Shown here piece by piece: positions 49,264 through 59,306 of a DNA stretch of 64,000 bases. This DNA is from Haemonchus contortus (Eukaryota > Nematoda > Chromadorea > Rhabditida > Trichostrongylidae): the NCBI GenBank assembly GCA_000469685.2, contig LS997566.1:38666420-38730419 (forward strand), in the 5' to 3' direction. The notes below the pieces were generated by a model. The model made no database searches. It saw only the letters and a program-made list of their open reading frames with translations, and had not been told where the DNA came from. The position numbers were made by a program, and so were the translations under genes. Position 1 is the stretch's first letter. Every line of letters starts with the position of its first letter.

Positions 49264-50680
49264 CTTAATCTGCTACATTTACTTCCATAAGCGGTCAAAA
49301 ATGGTGAAACACAACACTTAACAGAGTTCAAAGGCTCTTAAAGAACTCAGAAAATGACCATGCTGTCATGTTATCTGTTATTGCTTGTAAGACTAAAAAA
49401 AAGTCTTCTCGGGTCTCGAGATATGGCCTGCGTAAGGTGTCGAGGGTACGGGACTCAATGAAAAAAACACAATAAACAAAATATCACCCCACTTCATACC
49501 CGGCTCGGAGGCCATGTTAAGTGGGAGAAAATAGCGATAATGAAGGTTTCCTCAGTGTTTCTACTGACCTAAAGAAGATCCGCTATAAGATAGAGCAATG
49601 CGCTAATCAACCACCTAGGACGGATACGAATGCTGTTGAACGATTTCTAAGATCGCCATCTCCGCCGTCCATCGATGGAGATCGCATAAGACAAATTAGC
49701 CTGCAATAAAAAATTGCTTCGCTCGGTTGAATGCGAAGGGATGACAATGACACTTCTTCACCAGTAAAATATCAAATAGATATTCTGTAAAGGCTGATCA
49801 GACTAGATTCAGGAAGATAGGTCTTTCTTGGAATCGCCCAGAGGGCTACTCCGAATGAGGCAAAATTAGACAAAGAAAAAATTCACCTAGATTGTTTCTT
49901 AGCCCGCAATGAGTTCTGAAAGGTGAGTGAAAAACATTTCTGGCCTCTTTCATTGCTCATTTTCTTCCTTCCATTTTCCTCCAGCTCCTCAAAGAGCATA
50001 GGATGGGAGTCATTGATTGAAATGCTGATTGGAGTCCCAGATTTTCTGAAGGATACTTTCTTGCAAGAGCTGTTCACAGTTTTTTGGAATGCAATAAAAG
50101 GGGTGTTCAATTGAAAAATGATAGGCACTTCACATAATTTACGCACACAATTCATACCGTATCTACCCCATTAAAAAAATTATTGCAGTGTTCTTTGTTG
50201 TAGGAGTATCGTTCCCATTCAAGTTTTCGTAATATTGGTGGTTTCGGAAGAACAGAGGCGCTGATTCATCCTGTCGGCTGACATCTACAGTCACTGTATA
50301 TTCATATGTGAGCGATTCAAAGGGTTTTTTGAGTCTGAATGGAAATGAGAGAAGTTTTTTCAAAACAGTAAGACTGAAATTGTTTCTTAAACTTTCATCA
50401 GCGGCAAATCATGGATGTCTCATTCATGAATAAGCTTTTATATTGGAATCACAATAGGAATAAGGGTACTTCCGTCTAAACCAAAGTGTGGCATACTTTG
50501 ACAGTTTACTAATTCTCCTGTCCTCTCTAACGTCAATCAACAGTATGGGGCTCCTATTGCCAACTCATCTGACACTAAGTTATTTTATGAGTTCGCTACT
50601 GCCCTGTATTACACCGTGAGTAGCGCCGAAGTGACTTCGAGGTTAAAAGGTTAAGGATGATATCTTAAAATAGTCATCGA
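49264..50680. other. no gene assigned
   Basis: One protein-like plus-strand open frame, 49521-49709 (GENSDNEGFLSVSTDLKKIR..., ending DRIRQISLQ and a stop), lacks a clear acceptor (GTTAAG). Otherwise featureless. Confidence 0.25.
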
Positions 50681-50689
50681 TTCGTATTT

Positions 50690-50935
50690 TGAGGTGCGCT
50701 CCATCATTCTACTTCCACTCAGGATTGTAGCGTGGTTTTGAGGGCGTATTTGGCCCACAGCACAATATCAAGCCGATATTCAAATCAGTTATCCTCCCTG
50801 ACGGGCCTGATACCATTTAATCGACACGAGAAGAATGAAAGATTTCGATTGGCCTGATCGAGTTTTGGTTCGGGATTCGATCCATGGATCATATGTGTGG
50901 GATAGTGCGCTAGTTGCCCCCATCTCCATCCGTGT
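50690..50935 (-). mobile_element. tRNA-derived SINE copy, diverged
   Basis: Reverse complement of the family: body at the low-coordinate end, head at the high end with GGATCGAATCCCGAACC (box B-like) and GGGGGCAACTAGCGCACTAT (box A-like). Confidence 0.5.
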
Positions 50936-52739
50936 CCTACAAACAGGTAACTAAAACGTTGAGGCAGAAAGTTTTTGAGATTCGCACATTGAATGCGCTG
51001 GCACTTTGCACTGCGACCGCGTCAATGATCAGAAATTGTAACTTCTTTTTATTTGATGAAGCGCTGTAGTATACATAGCCCTGGAACCTGTTCTAGAGAG
51101 ATCTGTCTCACTTCATCATGCAAACCGAAGCGAAACAGTTCACTTTCTCAGATCGAACGATTGCAACGATTTGACTCCTTTAATGTTTTTCATTCCGATA
51201 TTTGTAGAACCCTCCCCACTTATTCGTCACGAATTGTTCCCCGCAGTAATCCGCTTTTCCGGGTGGCCTCCCGTTCTATTTGTCTCACTCTGACACATAG
51301 AACAATTGTGACCGTATGTTATTACCAGCAATTCTCTTATTGTTGTGTGAACCTTTCCATATTCCGTATATGACTTATCTATATAGACGAAATTAGGCCC
51401 ACACAGCTTTTACTAGGTTTGTATTCAAGTAGTTGTCCGATGAACTTGATGGCAAGGTTCGAAAAAAGCCGCATGTGGAGATTCTTATATTTATCTTACT
51501 GCTATATCATTGTTTGTCATTGTCTTCACCTTTATTGTTCAAAGACGTGTTTCCATCTATCTCTTATTATCTTGTATTGCCTCTCATATGGGGAAAGGTG
51601 GAATAGATAGTACCGCCCACTCACGCAGCTGAGCTCTCCCAGCGGTAGAGCTTATGTTGGCTGAGTGAGTGATCGGGACTGATTATGCTACTTTTTTGCG
51701 TCGCTTCGCTGCCCCTGCATTGTGACATCCTTTAATAGACTGTTCAAACAAACGAACAATGGGAAAACCAAACAATTCCGGCCATATACCGTTAACCACT
51801 AACTGTTTGTCATTTACAGTACTGCCATCAGAGTCCTCTCTCATTTTCCATAGCGGCCAGTACCTCCCTTCCCATCTGAAATGTGTTAGTACATTTCTTC
51901 AGACCCTCTTCATGTCCTTTTCTCCAGTTAAGAGCAAAAGTATAAAGAGGAACCTGGAGCAGGGAGGACTTTTCAGTCGTTTCGCATTACAATCAAAGGC
52001 TTTTTCCAGTTCTTTCCTTTTAATAATTCCTAGTCATAAAAGTCTTGCAAAAATTTCGAAAAAATGGAAGTCTCTCGGACGCCCTAGTCACCCCAGCCTT
52101 CTCTTTTTGCAGTATACATAGCATATGAGCTTACACACAGTTCTGAGGCTTGAACTCATAATTGTACCGTACCACAAACGAAATTTGCAAGTATTGAAAA
52201 CCACGAAGCTCTGTAGACAAGCAAAGTGATGGCCGACAACGTTCGCTGGAAAAACTACAACCGAAAGTAACCAGTTTCTTGAAACTCATTTCCTTTACAG
52301 CTTCACCGAATTTTGGTCAAACTTCTTTTTATCATTTCTTGAAGCTAGTCAGATTGTAACCTGGTAGGTGGGAGGTTGCTGGCATACCTCACCATCTAAG
52401 CATATGCAACTGCAGCCGACAAGACCACTTTTGCTCTTGAATCAGAGAAATCCACATTCATTCATGGACTCTTTTCTGACTTCATTTTCTTTATCTCTGA
52501 TGGGCACTATAGAACCGTCTTGGAACATTTTGCAGTCACTTGCGACTATTTTTTCTCTGATTGATGCTTTTTAAAAGTGATTTCCTTTGGAGAATTGATA
52601 GGTATGGCATTTCAAGGTCAACTGAATCGGTTTCTCTCTGACACACTTGGTATTCTTCACTGTCTCTTTTGTTGTTCGGACGATTGTGAGTGCTTTTTCG
52701 TTGAATCTCATCGAATCGATTCAATTCCTCTTTCTCTTG
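50936..52739. other. no gene seen
   Basis: AT-rich sequence with open frames up to 120 codons (51759-52121) but no motif or splice support. Confidence 0.35.
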
Positions 52740-53206
52740 AAAGCATTTTTTCGATACTTTTGAGGGTGTGTAGATAAGAATCAAGCTGCAGCGTTTCTGT
52801 TCGATTTTGAGAAAAACATGTTTCCTCAAAAGTAGGGAAAGTTGAGGTTGGACGAGATTACCATGGGGGGGAATAACATAGAAGGGGTATTGGGACGAGA
52901 TTTCAATTATTGCAGTTGCACAACGAGCTGACTACGTCAAGCCAGAACTGTACAGAACTGTCTTTCACTGTCGCTATGGGTCATGACAAGTTGTCTGAAC
53001 TTCCTACATGGGTTCCCTTGTAATCGGCGCAGCTTCTACCTGAGAAACTCGTCCGAGAATACACACAGGCCAATCTTCGAGCCATTATAACTCCTCGACT
53101 AAGCAGTTTTCCAACCCTCATTGTGCCAGACATGGTATGCACTTGGGCCTCAAACTCATCCTGTGGGGAAATCTCAGAAACGATTTTTTATCGTGAACTG
53201 TGCCTT
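52740..53206. mobile_element. TIR element family, short class
   Basis: Right end TTATCGTGAACTGTGCCTT followed by TA; the left end is degenerate (AAGCATTTTTTCGATAC). 467 bp. The interior is the reverse complement of parts of 1401-1903, such as GAACTTCCTACATGGGTTCC. Confidence 0.65.
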
Positions 53207-54151
53207 TAACCCTGTTGTTTTCCTTAAGATAGTTTTTCTTGTTTACACTTCACCATGGTTACAGGTAAAGACAATACCAAATAATCAGTTAATTCTGGAA
53301 CTCTTCATAATTCGGCTTCACCCATTGGTGTTTATTTGAAGTATTCCAAAAATTGGTCTGAAAAGTAGCAAAACATTGAACAGCATTCCTTATACATGAA
53401 ATGTTTTCAATAAACATAATCCGATTGGAAAATATCTTTCGGGAAGGTTGATTAGTCCTTTGAGAACTGACAACAGGGCCTACATAGGGCACAGGCACCT
53501 AGGAACGTCAATGAAAGCTCCTGCTTTCTCTTAACTGCCATAATACTGATTGAGGGACTTTTTTCGATGAGCTGTAAAAATATTTATGACCTCCTTAAAA
53601 CCGTTTTGGAGCCGATACACTGTACTTTCGACAGATTTATTAAGACGGCTATACAAACATGGCACGGCCACTGATAATACAATGGAACGAACACTTTTTA
53701 CTAAATGCTAATAATCAAACTTATGACAAGGATTAGTGAGCTGAGAAATTCGTCACGGTTTTAACTATACTTAAGTAGTTCACTTTTCATGGAACAGCAG
53801 CACAAAAACTGGTTCAGGGTGAAAACCTTATCCACAACATTGTGAAGGTAGAGTTTTCTCGAGAACTTGTCACGCTTTTTATTTGGGGGAGGTCTAGAGC
53901 GTAACTATTATTGTTGTTCATGGAAAAAAACTTTTCATAACATGTTTTTCAACTCTATAAAAGTTTTGATGCCAAAAGCAGTGAAGAAGATTGAAAAACA
54001 GTCCATACGGTCGTCTGTTAGCTTACAGATCTAACTTACTGTTCTCCCTCTGACACATACTTCAGCATTTGATCCAAGTGTCTTTATTTAAGTGTGGTAT
54101 CCTTGCTGATTCCTTTTTACTCGGAGATCAACTCACTTGTCTGCTAGCTTA

Positions 54152-54617
54152 AAGGCACCGTTTACGATAAATTTAGGGTACCTTTTTTTGACGGGAATTC
54201 ATAGAACTACTCTAGAATAAAGCGATAACAACGAAAAAAGCGCAAAAAACGATGAACAAAAAGAAATAGAAAGGGTCAAAAAAGAGCTGGAAAGGGGGGT
54301 TGGACAAGTTTCACATTTGAAGAACGGCGGTTAAGGGAGTGTTCGGGCGAGTGCAGTTAGGCGACGCAATGTCTGCAATAGCAGACAACACACCTCAGCA
54401 GACAACTTCGCCCAATGCCCAAGTGATGAACGGCAGTTAGATTTCGTAGTCAGCCTAGCGAGGGGCGGAGGCATCCCGTCCCCCAATGTTCCTGCCCTTA
54501 TTGTGCCCTATCCAGACCGTTTTCCGACCTCATTCCTGCACAAATGGTATCAGAGGGGGCGTCGAATTCAAACCATGTGCAGATCTCCGAAACCATTTTT
54601 TTCGTGAACAGTGCCTT
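54152..54617. mobile_element. TIR element family, short class
   Basis: Left end AAGGCACCGTTTACGATAA, right end TTCGTGAACAGTGCCTT, TA on both sides. 466 bp, non-coding. Confidence 0.75.
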
Positions 54618-54956
54618 TAACGTTGATTTAGGCAAATCTGACGTATAGACCTGGATGTTTGTCAAGTCAACTAATTGTTGGGAAATTATCCATGAAAATA
54701 ATTTCAAAAATTAAGCCAATCAAGTTTTGCCTTAGCCAGGACCTTTCATCATGGATGAGCGGCGATCCATCGCTGAAATTGCTATATACGGATTAATTTT
54801 CCTTGATCATCTGAAGTCAAGCACCTTTTCTACAATTTCAAGGGACTGCCTGTTCTAGTGTGTCCCGAGAGTCTCAACAGTCTATGGCAAGAACCTATAA
54901 GTCTTATTTATCTTCCTCATGGTGCTGTGTTCGGATGAAACCTGAAGTCTCTTCGG

Positions 54957-55323
54957 CCCTTTACTGCCCCACTTTGTCGAGAATGGGCTGGATTTCTATC
55001 GAATTTTTTTCAAAAAGATGTAACCGACTAGAAACTTGCCCAGAGGGCATTTTGACCCGTAGAACACGAATATCGCATCCACTCGTCATGAAGATGCCTA
55101 GCGCTCGCACCACAGGCCCCGGCGCCGAATGGAGCTGGGTCACCAATCTTGCTGAAGACTTGCCCCTAGGTAGTGTGTTCGAACAATTCATGACGAATAG
55201 ATGCGATATTCGCGTTCTACGAGTCAAATTACCCCTCTAGGCAAGTTTCGAGTCGGTTGTATCCTCTTGAGAAGAATTCGATGGAAATCCAGCCCATTCT
55301 CGACAAAGTGGGGCAGTAAAGGG
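54957..55323. mobile_element. 367-bp fold-back element
   Basis: Left arm from CCCTTTACTGCCCCACTTTG (54957) and right arm ending GTGGGGCAGTAAAGGG (55323) are inverted copies over roughly 135 bp with scattered mismatches, separated by about 100 bp of G+C-richer DNA. Such long arms make a near-palindromic MITE. Open frames on both strands are consequences of the symmetry. Confidence 0.7.
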
Positions 55324-55344
55324 TAAATAGTGCCGTCTCCTTTT

Positions 55345-55590
55345 TGGAACGCGCCCTGACATTCCACTTCTATTCAGACTAGTTACGTTTTGAATGCGTA
55401 TGTGACCTATACATAGTCATGCGATAGTCAGCCATTATACAGTACTTCTTATCCTAACTTACAAGTGTGAGACCAAAAACATCCAGGGGAATGGAAAGCT
55501 TGCTTTGCTTAGTATCGATCCCGGATCCGATCCTCGATCTGTGCGTCTGTGATAGTGCGCGCCACTTGCCGCTTTATCACATCCGCCTTC
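55345..55590 (-). mobile_element. tRNA-derived SINE copy
   Basis: Reverse complement of the family: GGCGGATGTGATAAAGCGGC, AAGTGGCGCGCACTATCACA and GGATCCGGGATCGATAC match the head of the copy at 37488; the body follows toward lower coordinates. Confidence 0.6.
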
Positions 55591-56149
55591 TTTGTATTGA
55601 GAGTTATCGAATATTCCTCCGCCATTGAAGTTAAAAAGTACGCTGCTCAAATAAACTGGTTCACTTCATATCAAAAATGTTTTTACAGAAAGGTCTACAT
55701 CTGTGTGGTGAAGCGTCAGAGCTACCAATGACGTCGCCCATACTGCTTACGGCCTTCATTTTGGAAGTCCATGCGCAAGAGGAATCTCAACATTTGGCTC
55801 TTAAACGGTGGGGATAGTTCAGAATTGGTCTGTAGTTGTAATGGACTTCACAATTCTCAGATTCATATTCCAGAACATGGCTCCAATTTTGGAGGATAGC
55901 GCTAAGGGATGCCTGTCACTAGGAGGTATGTGATCCATTTAGATTTGAACTTCATTTTTTTCCATTCAAACCTTACCGTTATTCCGTTGTTCATGCATGG
56001 GCTGAATCAAAGGCTTCCTGCTCAACCTTTTTGATTTTTGCTCTTTTTGCACTTTACTCTGCTTTTTCCTTTCTCTTTTCTTTCTTTGGTTTTTTGAGCC
56101 TTTTGGCGTCACCTGCATGCCTGGAAATGTTCAGGGTGGTTTTCTTGGC

Positions 56150-57256
56150 TTAAGTGCCTCGCTCTGAATGATATTCCTGGTCTGAATCGGTCTCCTGTAG
56201 CAGTGCCCATGGTTCGTTCTCTGTCTTGCGCTTATGGTTAGTCCTATTCCAGATGGCTTGCAAGTCCAGACCAGCGAACTGTCTGTGTCTTTTCGGCTGC
56301 CTAACTGATGACGGCACTGGTATTCATTCGTAGCAGAGGTAGTTTCCGTAACAGGGAGAATGAATCCTTTGGTATGATTGCTGGCTTTTTCTGGTACCCA
56401 TTCACTGACACTTATCGTGGTTGTAATCTACAAGTCAAAAGTACATTCTGTGGTATCTTTCTTGAACTGGTACCAAGCGGTTCACAACACAAGGTTGCAC
56501 GGAAGTGATTTTTTTCACTAATGGTCAGTTTTCTCGATTTCAGGACTTGTGATTTTGCCCTTTTTAGGTCATGTGATGCCCTTTGCCCTTATATGAATTG
56601 TGAATGAGAGATGTTGAGATATGATCTGCACTTTTTTGGAAGAAATCATATTATCTGATGCAATCATCCACTTACATTTACCATTATCATTATCATTATC
56701 ATTATCATTATCGATTATCATTACCCCTACATGTTACATTACTTGCGTTACGAATACATTTATCACGAACTGACGTCAGACAAGTATTCATTCTCACCGA
56801 ACGGGTTCTGTGCTTTGCCAAAGAAAAGTCGTTCTGAAAGTGAGAGATATAGCGTTCAAATGTTGTTCTTCTCGTTGTTCTGACTGGTTTTTATGACAAC
56901 ACATTGCCACAATACCAGCAAGTAAGCGACCCAGTGGTTCTTCTACAAGTCTTTCAATTCTTCTTCGTTTCATTCTTTTTCATCCCTACCATCGTGACCG
57001 TGAATCTTCACTTATTCCGTTCATGTTACACTGGTGATTTCACAATCGTGCTTTTCTTACGTGCAGGCAGAGCTTCTGACTGCGAACTGGTCTCTATTCG
57101 TTGTTTTGATTTCCCAGCCTCATTTCCTTTTTTTCCGGTCTCCTTAATTCTAACTGAACCCGATTTCCTCGAAGCTGATTTGTTGATGGAGCTTTCTTTT
57201 AAAGTTGTTCGTATCAGTTTGCGAGATTGCTTAGTCTGCCTTTCATGTCTTTCCAT
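56150..57256 (-). CDS. possible exons of a lysine/serine-rich hypothetical gene
   Basis: Two minus-strand stretches look coding. 57256-57061 reads a basic, serine-rich segment (RKSGSVRIKETGKKGNEAGK...) up to a good donor GTAAGA. 56307-56150, after acceptor-like CATCAGTTAG, reads FAGLDLQAIWNRTNHKRKTE...SDQEYHSERGT and a stop. Their phases do not join directly (1 nt then 0), so an intermediate exon or another splice choice would be needed. The A-rich strand bias may mimic coding composition. No family recognised. Confidence 0.2.
56682..56712 (+). repeat. (CATTAT)n microsatellite
   Basis: Five consecutive CATTAT units followed by a broken sixth. Confidence 0.9.
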
Positions 57257-57713
57257 TTACCAATGACTTCATTTTAGTTGAGCCTGATCAAATGCACAGT
57301 TCACGATGATTTTGAGGTACCCTCCTTAGGTAGAAAAATGGAAGTGTTGATGTAGAGGAATACATCGGCTGCGAAGGAAGCGAGAAAATCCGCTTTCTTC
57401 AAGGCTTTTTAAAAGTAATGGTTGTGGAAGTTGTACGAGATCACCGTAACGGTAACGGCATGTAAGGGGTGTTTGGACGAGATTTGACAAAGCCGTTGGA
57501 ACTCGTCCACGATGGGTGTGGTATACGATACAACCAAACAATCATCGCGATACAATCTCTGGCAACTTATTTTGCCCCAACCATGACGTTTTTCGACATT
57601 ATAACGGCAGGCATGGTGTGAGGGGAAACCTCGAATTCATACTGTAAATCTCACATTTTAATTTTTTTAATCCTACTATATATAACGCGCTAAGTGTGTC
57701 TGTTGGTTTGTCT

Positions 57714-57719
<6 letters not shown>

Positions 57720-57745
<26 letters not shown>
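57720..57745 (+). repeat. (TG)n microsatellite
   Basis: Uninterrupted TG run just inside the 5' end of the Helitron-like element. Confidence 0.9.
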
Positions 57746-57746
<1 letters not shown>

Positions 57747-57754
57747 GTTGTGTG

Positions 57755-58990
57755 TTTGACCGGAAATTCATAACTCCGGTCCCCGTCGACCTAGAGAGTT
57801 CAAATTTGGTAGGTGTAAGGGGGCCAGGATGGGAACACTAATGGCGGGTGGTGGGGCCGGACTCCGCCCACAGGGGGCGGGGTTTGTGCAAAATAAATGT
57901 TTGAGCAGAAAGTCATAACTTCTGTCCCCGTCGACCTAGAGAGTTCAAATTTGGTAGGTGTAAGGGGGCCAGGATGGGAACACTAATGGCGGGTGGTGGG
58001 GCCGGACTCCGCCCACAGGGGGCGGGGTTTGTGCAAAATAAATGTTTGAGCAGAAAGTCATAACTTCTGTCCCCGTCGACCTAGAGAGTTCAAATTTGGT
58101 AGGTGTAAGGGGGCCAGGATGGGAACACTAATGGCGGGTGGTGGGGCCGGACTCCGCCTACAGGGGGCGGGGTTTGTGTGAAAAACTTAAACTTGGACCT
58201 AGAGCGTTCAAATTTGGTAGGAATACAGGCGGCAGGGTGGAAACACTTATGGTGGGTGGCAGGACCGGACTCCGCCCACAAGGGGCGGGGTTTGTGTGAA
58301 AAACTTAAACTTGGACCTAGAGCGTTCAAATTTGGTAGGAATACAGGCGGCAGGGTGGAAACACTTATGGTGGGTGGCGGGACCGGACTCCGCCCACAAG
58401 GGGCGGGGTTTGTGTGAAAACTTAAACTTGGACCTAGAGCGTTCAAATTTGGTAGGAATACAGGCGGCAGGGCGGAAACACTTATGGTGGGTGGCAGGAC
58501 CGGACTCCGCCCACAAGGGGCGGGGTTTGTGGGAAAACTTAAACTTGGACCTAGAGCGTTCAAATTTGGTAGGAATACAGGCGGCAGGGCGGAAACACTT
58601 ATGGTGGGTGGCAGGACCGGACTCCGCCCACAAGGGGCGGGGTTTGTGGGAAAACTTAATCTTGGACCTAGAGCGTTCAAATTTGGTAGGAATACAGGCG
58701 GCAGGATTGAAACACTTATGATGGGTGGCAGGACCGGACTCTGCGCACAATGGGGGGGGGGTTGAGCGGAAAATCATAACTCCTCAAGGGTGCAGGGCTT
58801 ATAGAGATATGTCAAAATGGACCTAGAGCGGTCAAACTTAGTAGGAATACAGGAGGCAGGATAGGAACACTGATGATAGGTTGCAAGACCAAACTCCGCC
58901 CCAAAGGACTGGGCGTGAATAAATACTGTTAGTTCGGACCCAGACCGTTGAAGCTTGAAGGCACAAGGAGTTGGCTGGGAACATTGATGG
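57755..58990 (+). repeat. minisatellite array, two unit types
   Basis: Three 145-bp units (period from CCCCGTCGACC at 57781, 57926 and 58071) are followed by about five 117-118-bp units (from GGACCTAGAGCG at 58195, 58313, 58430, 58547 and 58664), then degenerate units. All share TTCAAATTTGGTAGG and a G+C-rich inverted motif CTCCGCCC...GGGGCGGGG. As 117 is a multiple of three, the array is open in several frames on both strands; these frames are artefacts. Confidence 0.9.
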
Positions 58991-59306
58991 TAGCTAACAT
59001 AGTAGACTCAGCCGCGATGAAGTGTCTGAATACTTTTTTCTCTAAATAATCGCCTTTGTGATATAATGCGATGTTCTATTCGGACACAGTGAAGATGGCT
59101 TACAGAAGAAATCGCTCACAATTTGAAGCTAATACTGAGGGTGTACAGCTTTCAAAGAAAAAGCAGAATCCGAAGTGTTATTTGCGCATCATGGTGAGCG
59201 CCCGGCGTAGCCGGGCGAATCCATTAGAAGGAGGGAAGCCCGGCGTTAGCTGGGCGGCCCGACTGGTTTTTTAATAATTCACCATTTTAATCGTAAACTG
59301 TGCCTT

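Larger units (their letters stand above)
57671..59266 (+). mobile_element. Helitron-like non-autonomous element with internal minisatellite
   Basis: Begins TCCTACTATATATAACGCGC directly after an A. Ends CTGG directly before T, 11 nt after a hairpin GCCCGGC-GTTA-GCTGGGC. This matches the Helitron rules of a 5' TC, a 3' GC-rich hairpin plus CTRR, and insertion between A and T. A second perfect hairpin GCCCGGC/GCCGGGC lies at about 59203. No Rep/helicase frame is present, so it would be mobilised in trans. A shorter relative is at 62474-63111. Confidence 0.6.
57291..59306. mobile_element. TIR element, short class, split by a Helitron-like insertion
   Basis: Left part 57291-57670 starts AATGCACAGTTCACGATG after CA. 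Right part 59267-59306 ends ATCGTAAACTGTGCCTT. Together they make about 420 bp, matching the short class, with the element at 57671-59266 between them. Confidence 0.65.

Noticed and set aside
54860..55240. 126-codon plus-strand frame and 88-codon minus-strand frame
   Set aside because: They lie in the fold-back element; the two frames mirror each other because of the inverted arms.
58090..58777. Overlapping long open frames of 140-196 codons on both strands
   Set aside because: They are translations of the 117-bp minisatellite, whose period is a multiple of three; all frames are repeat artefacts.
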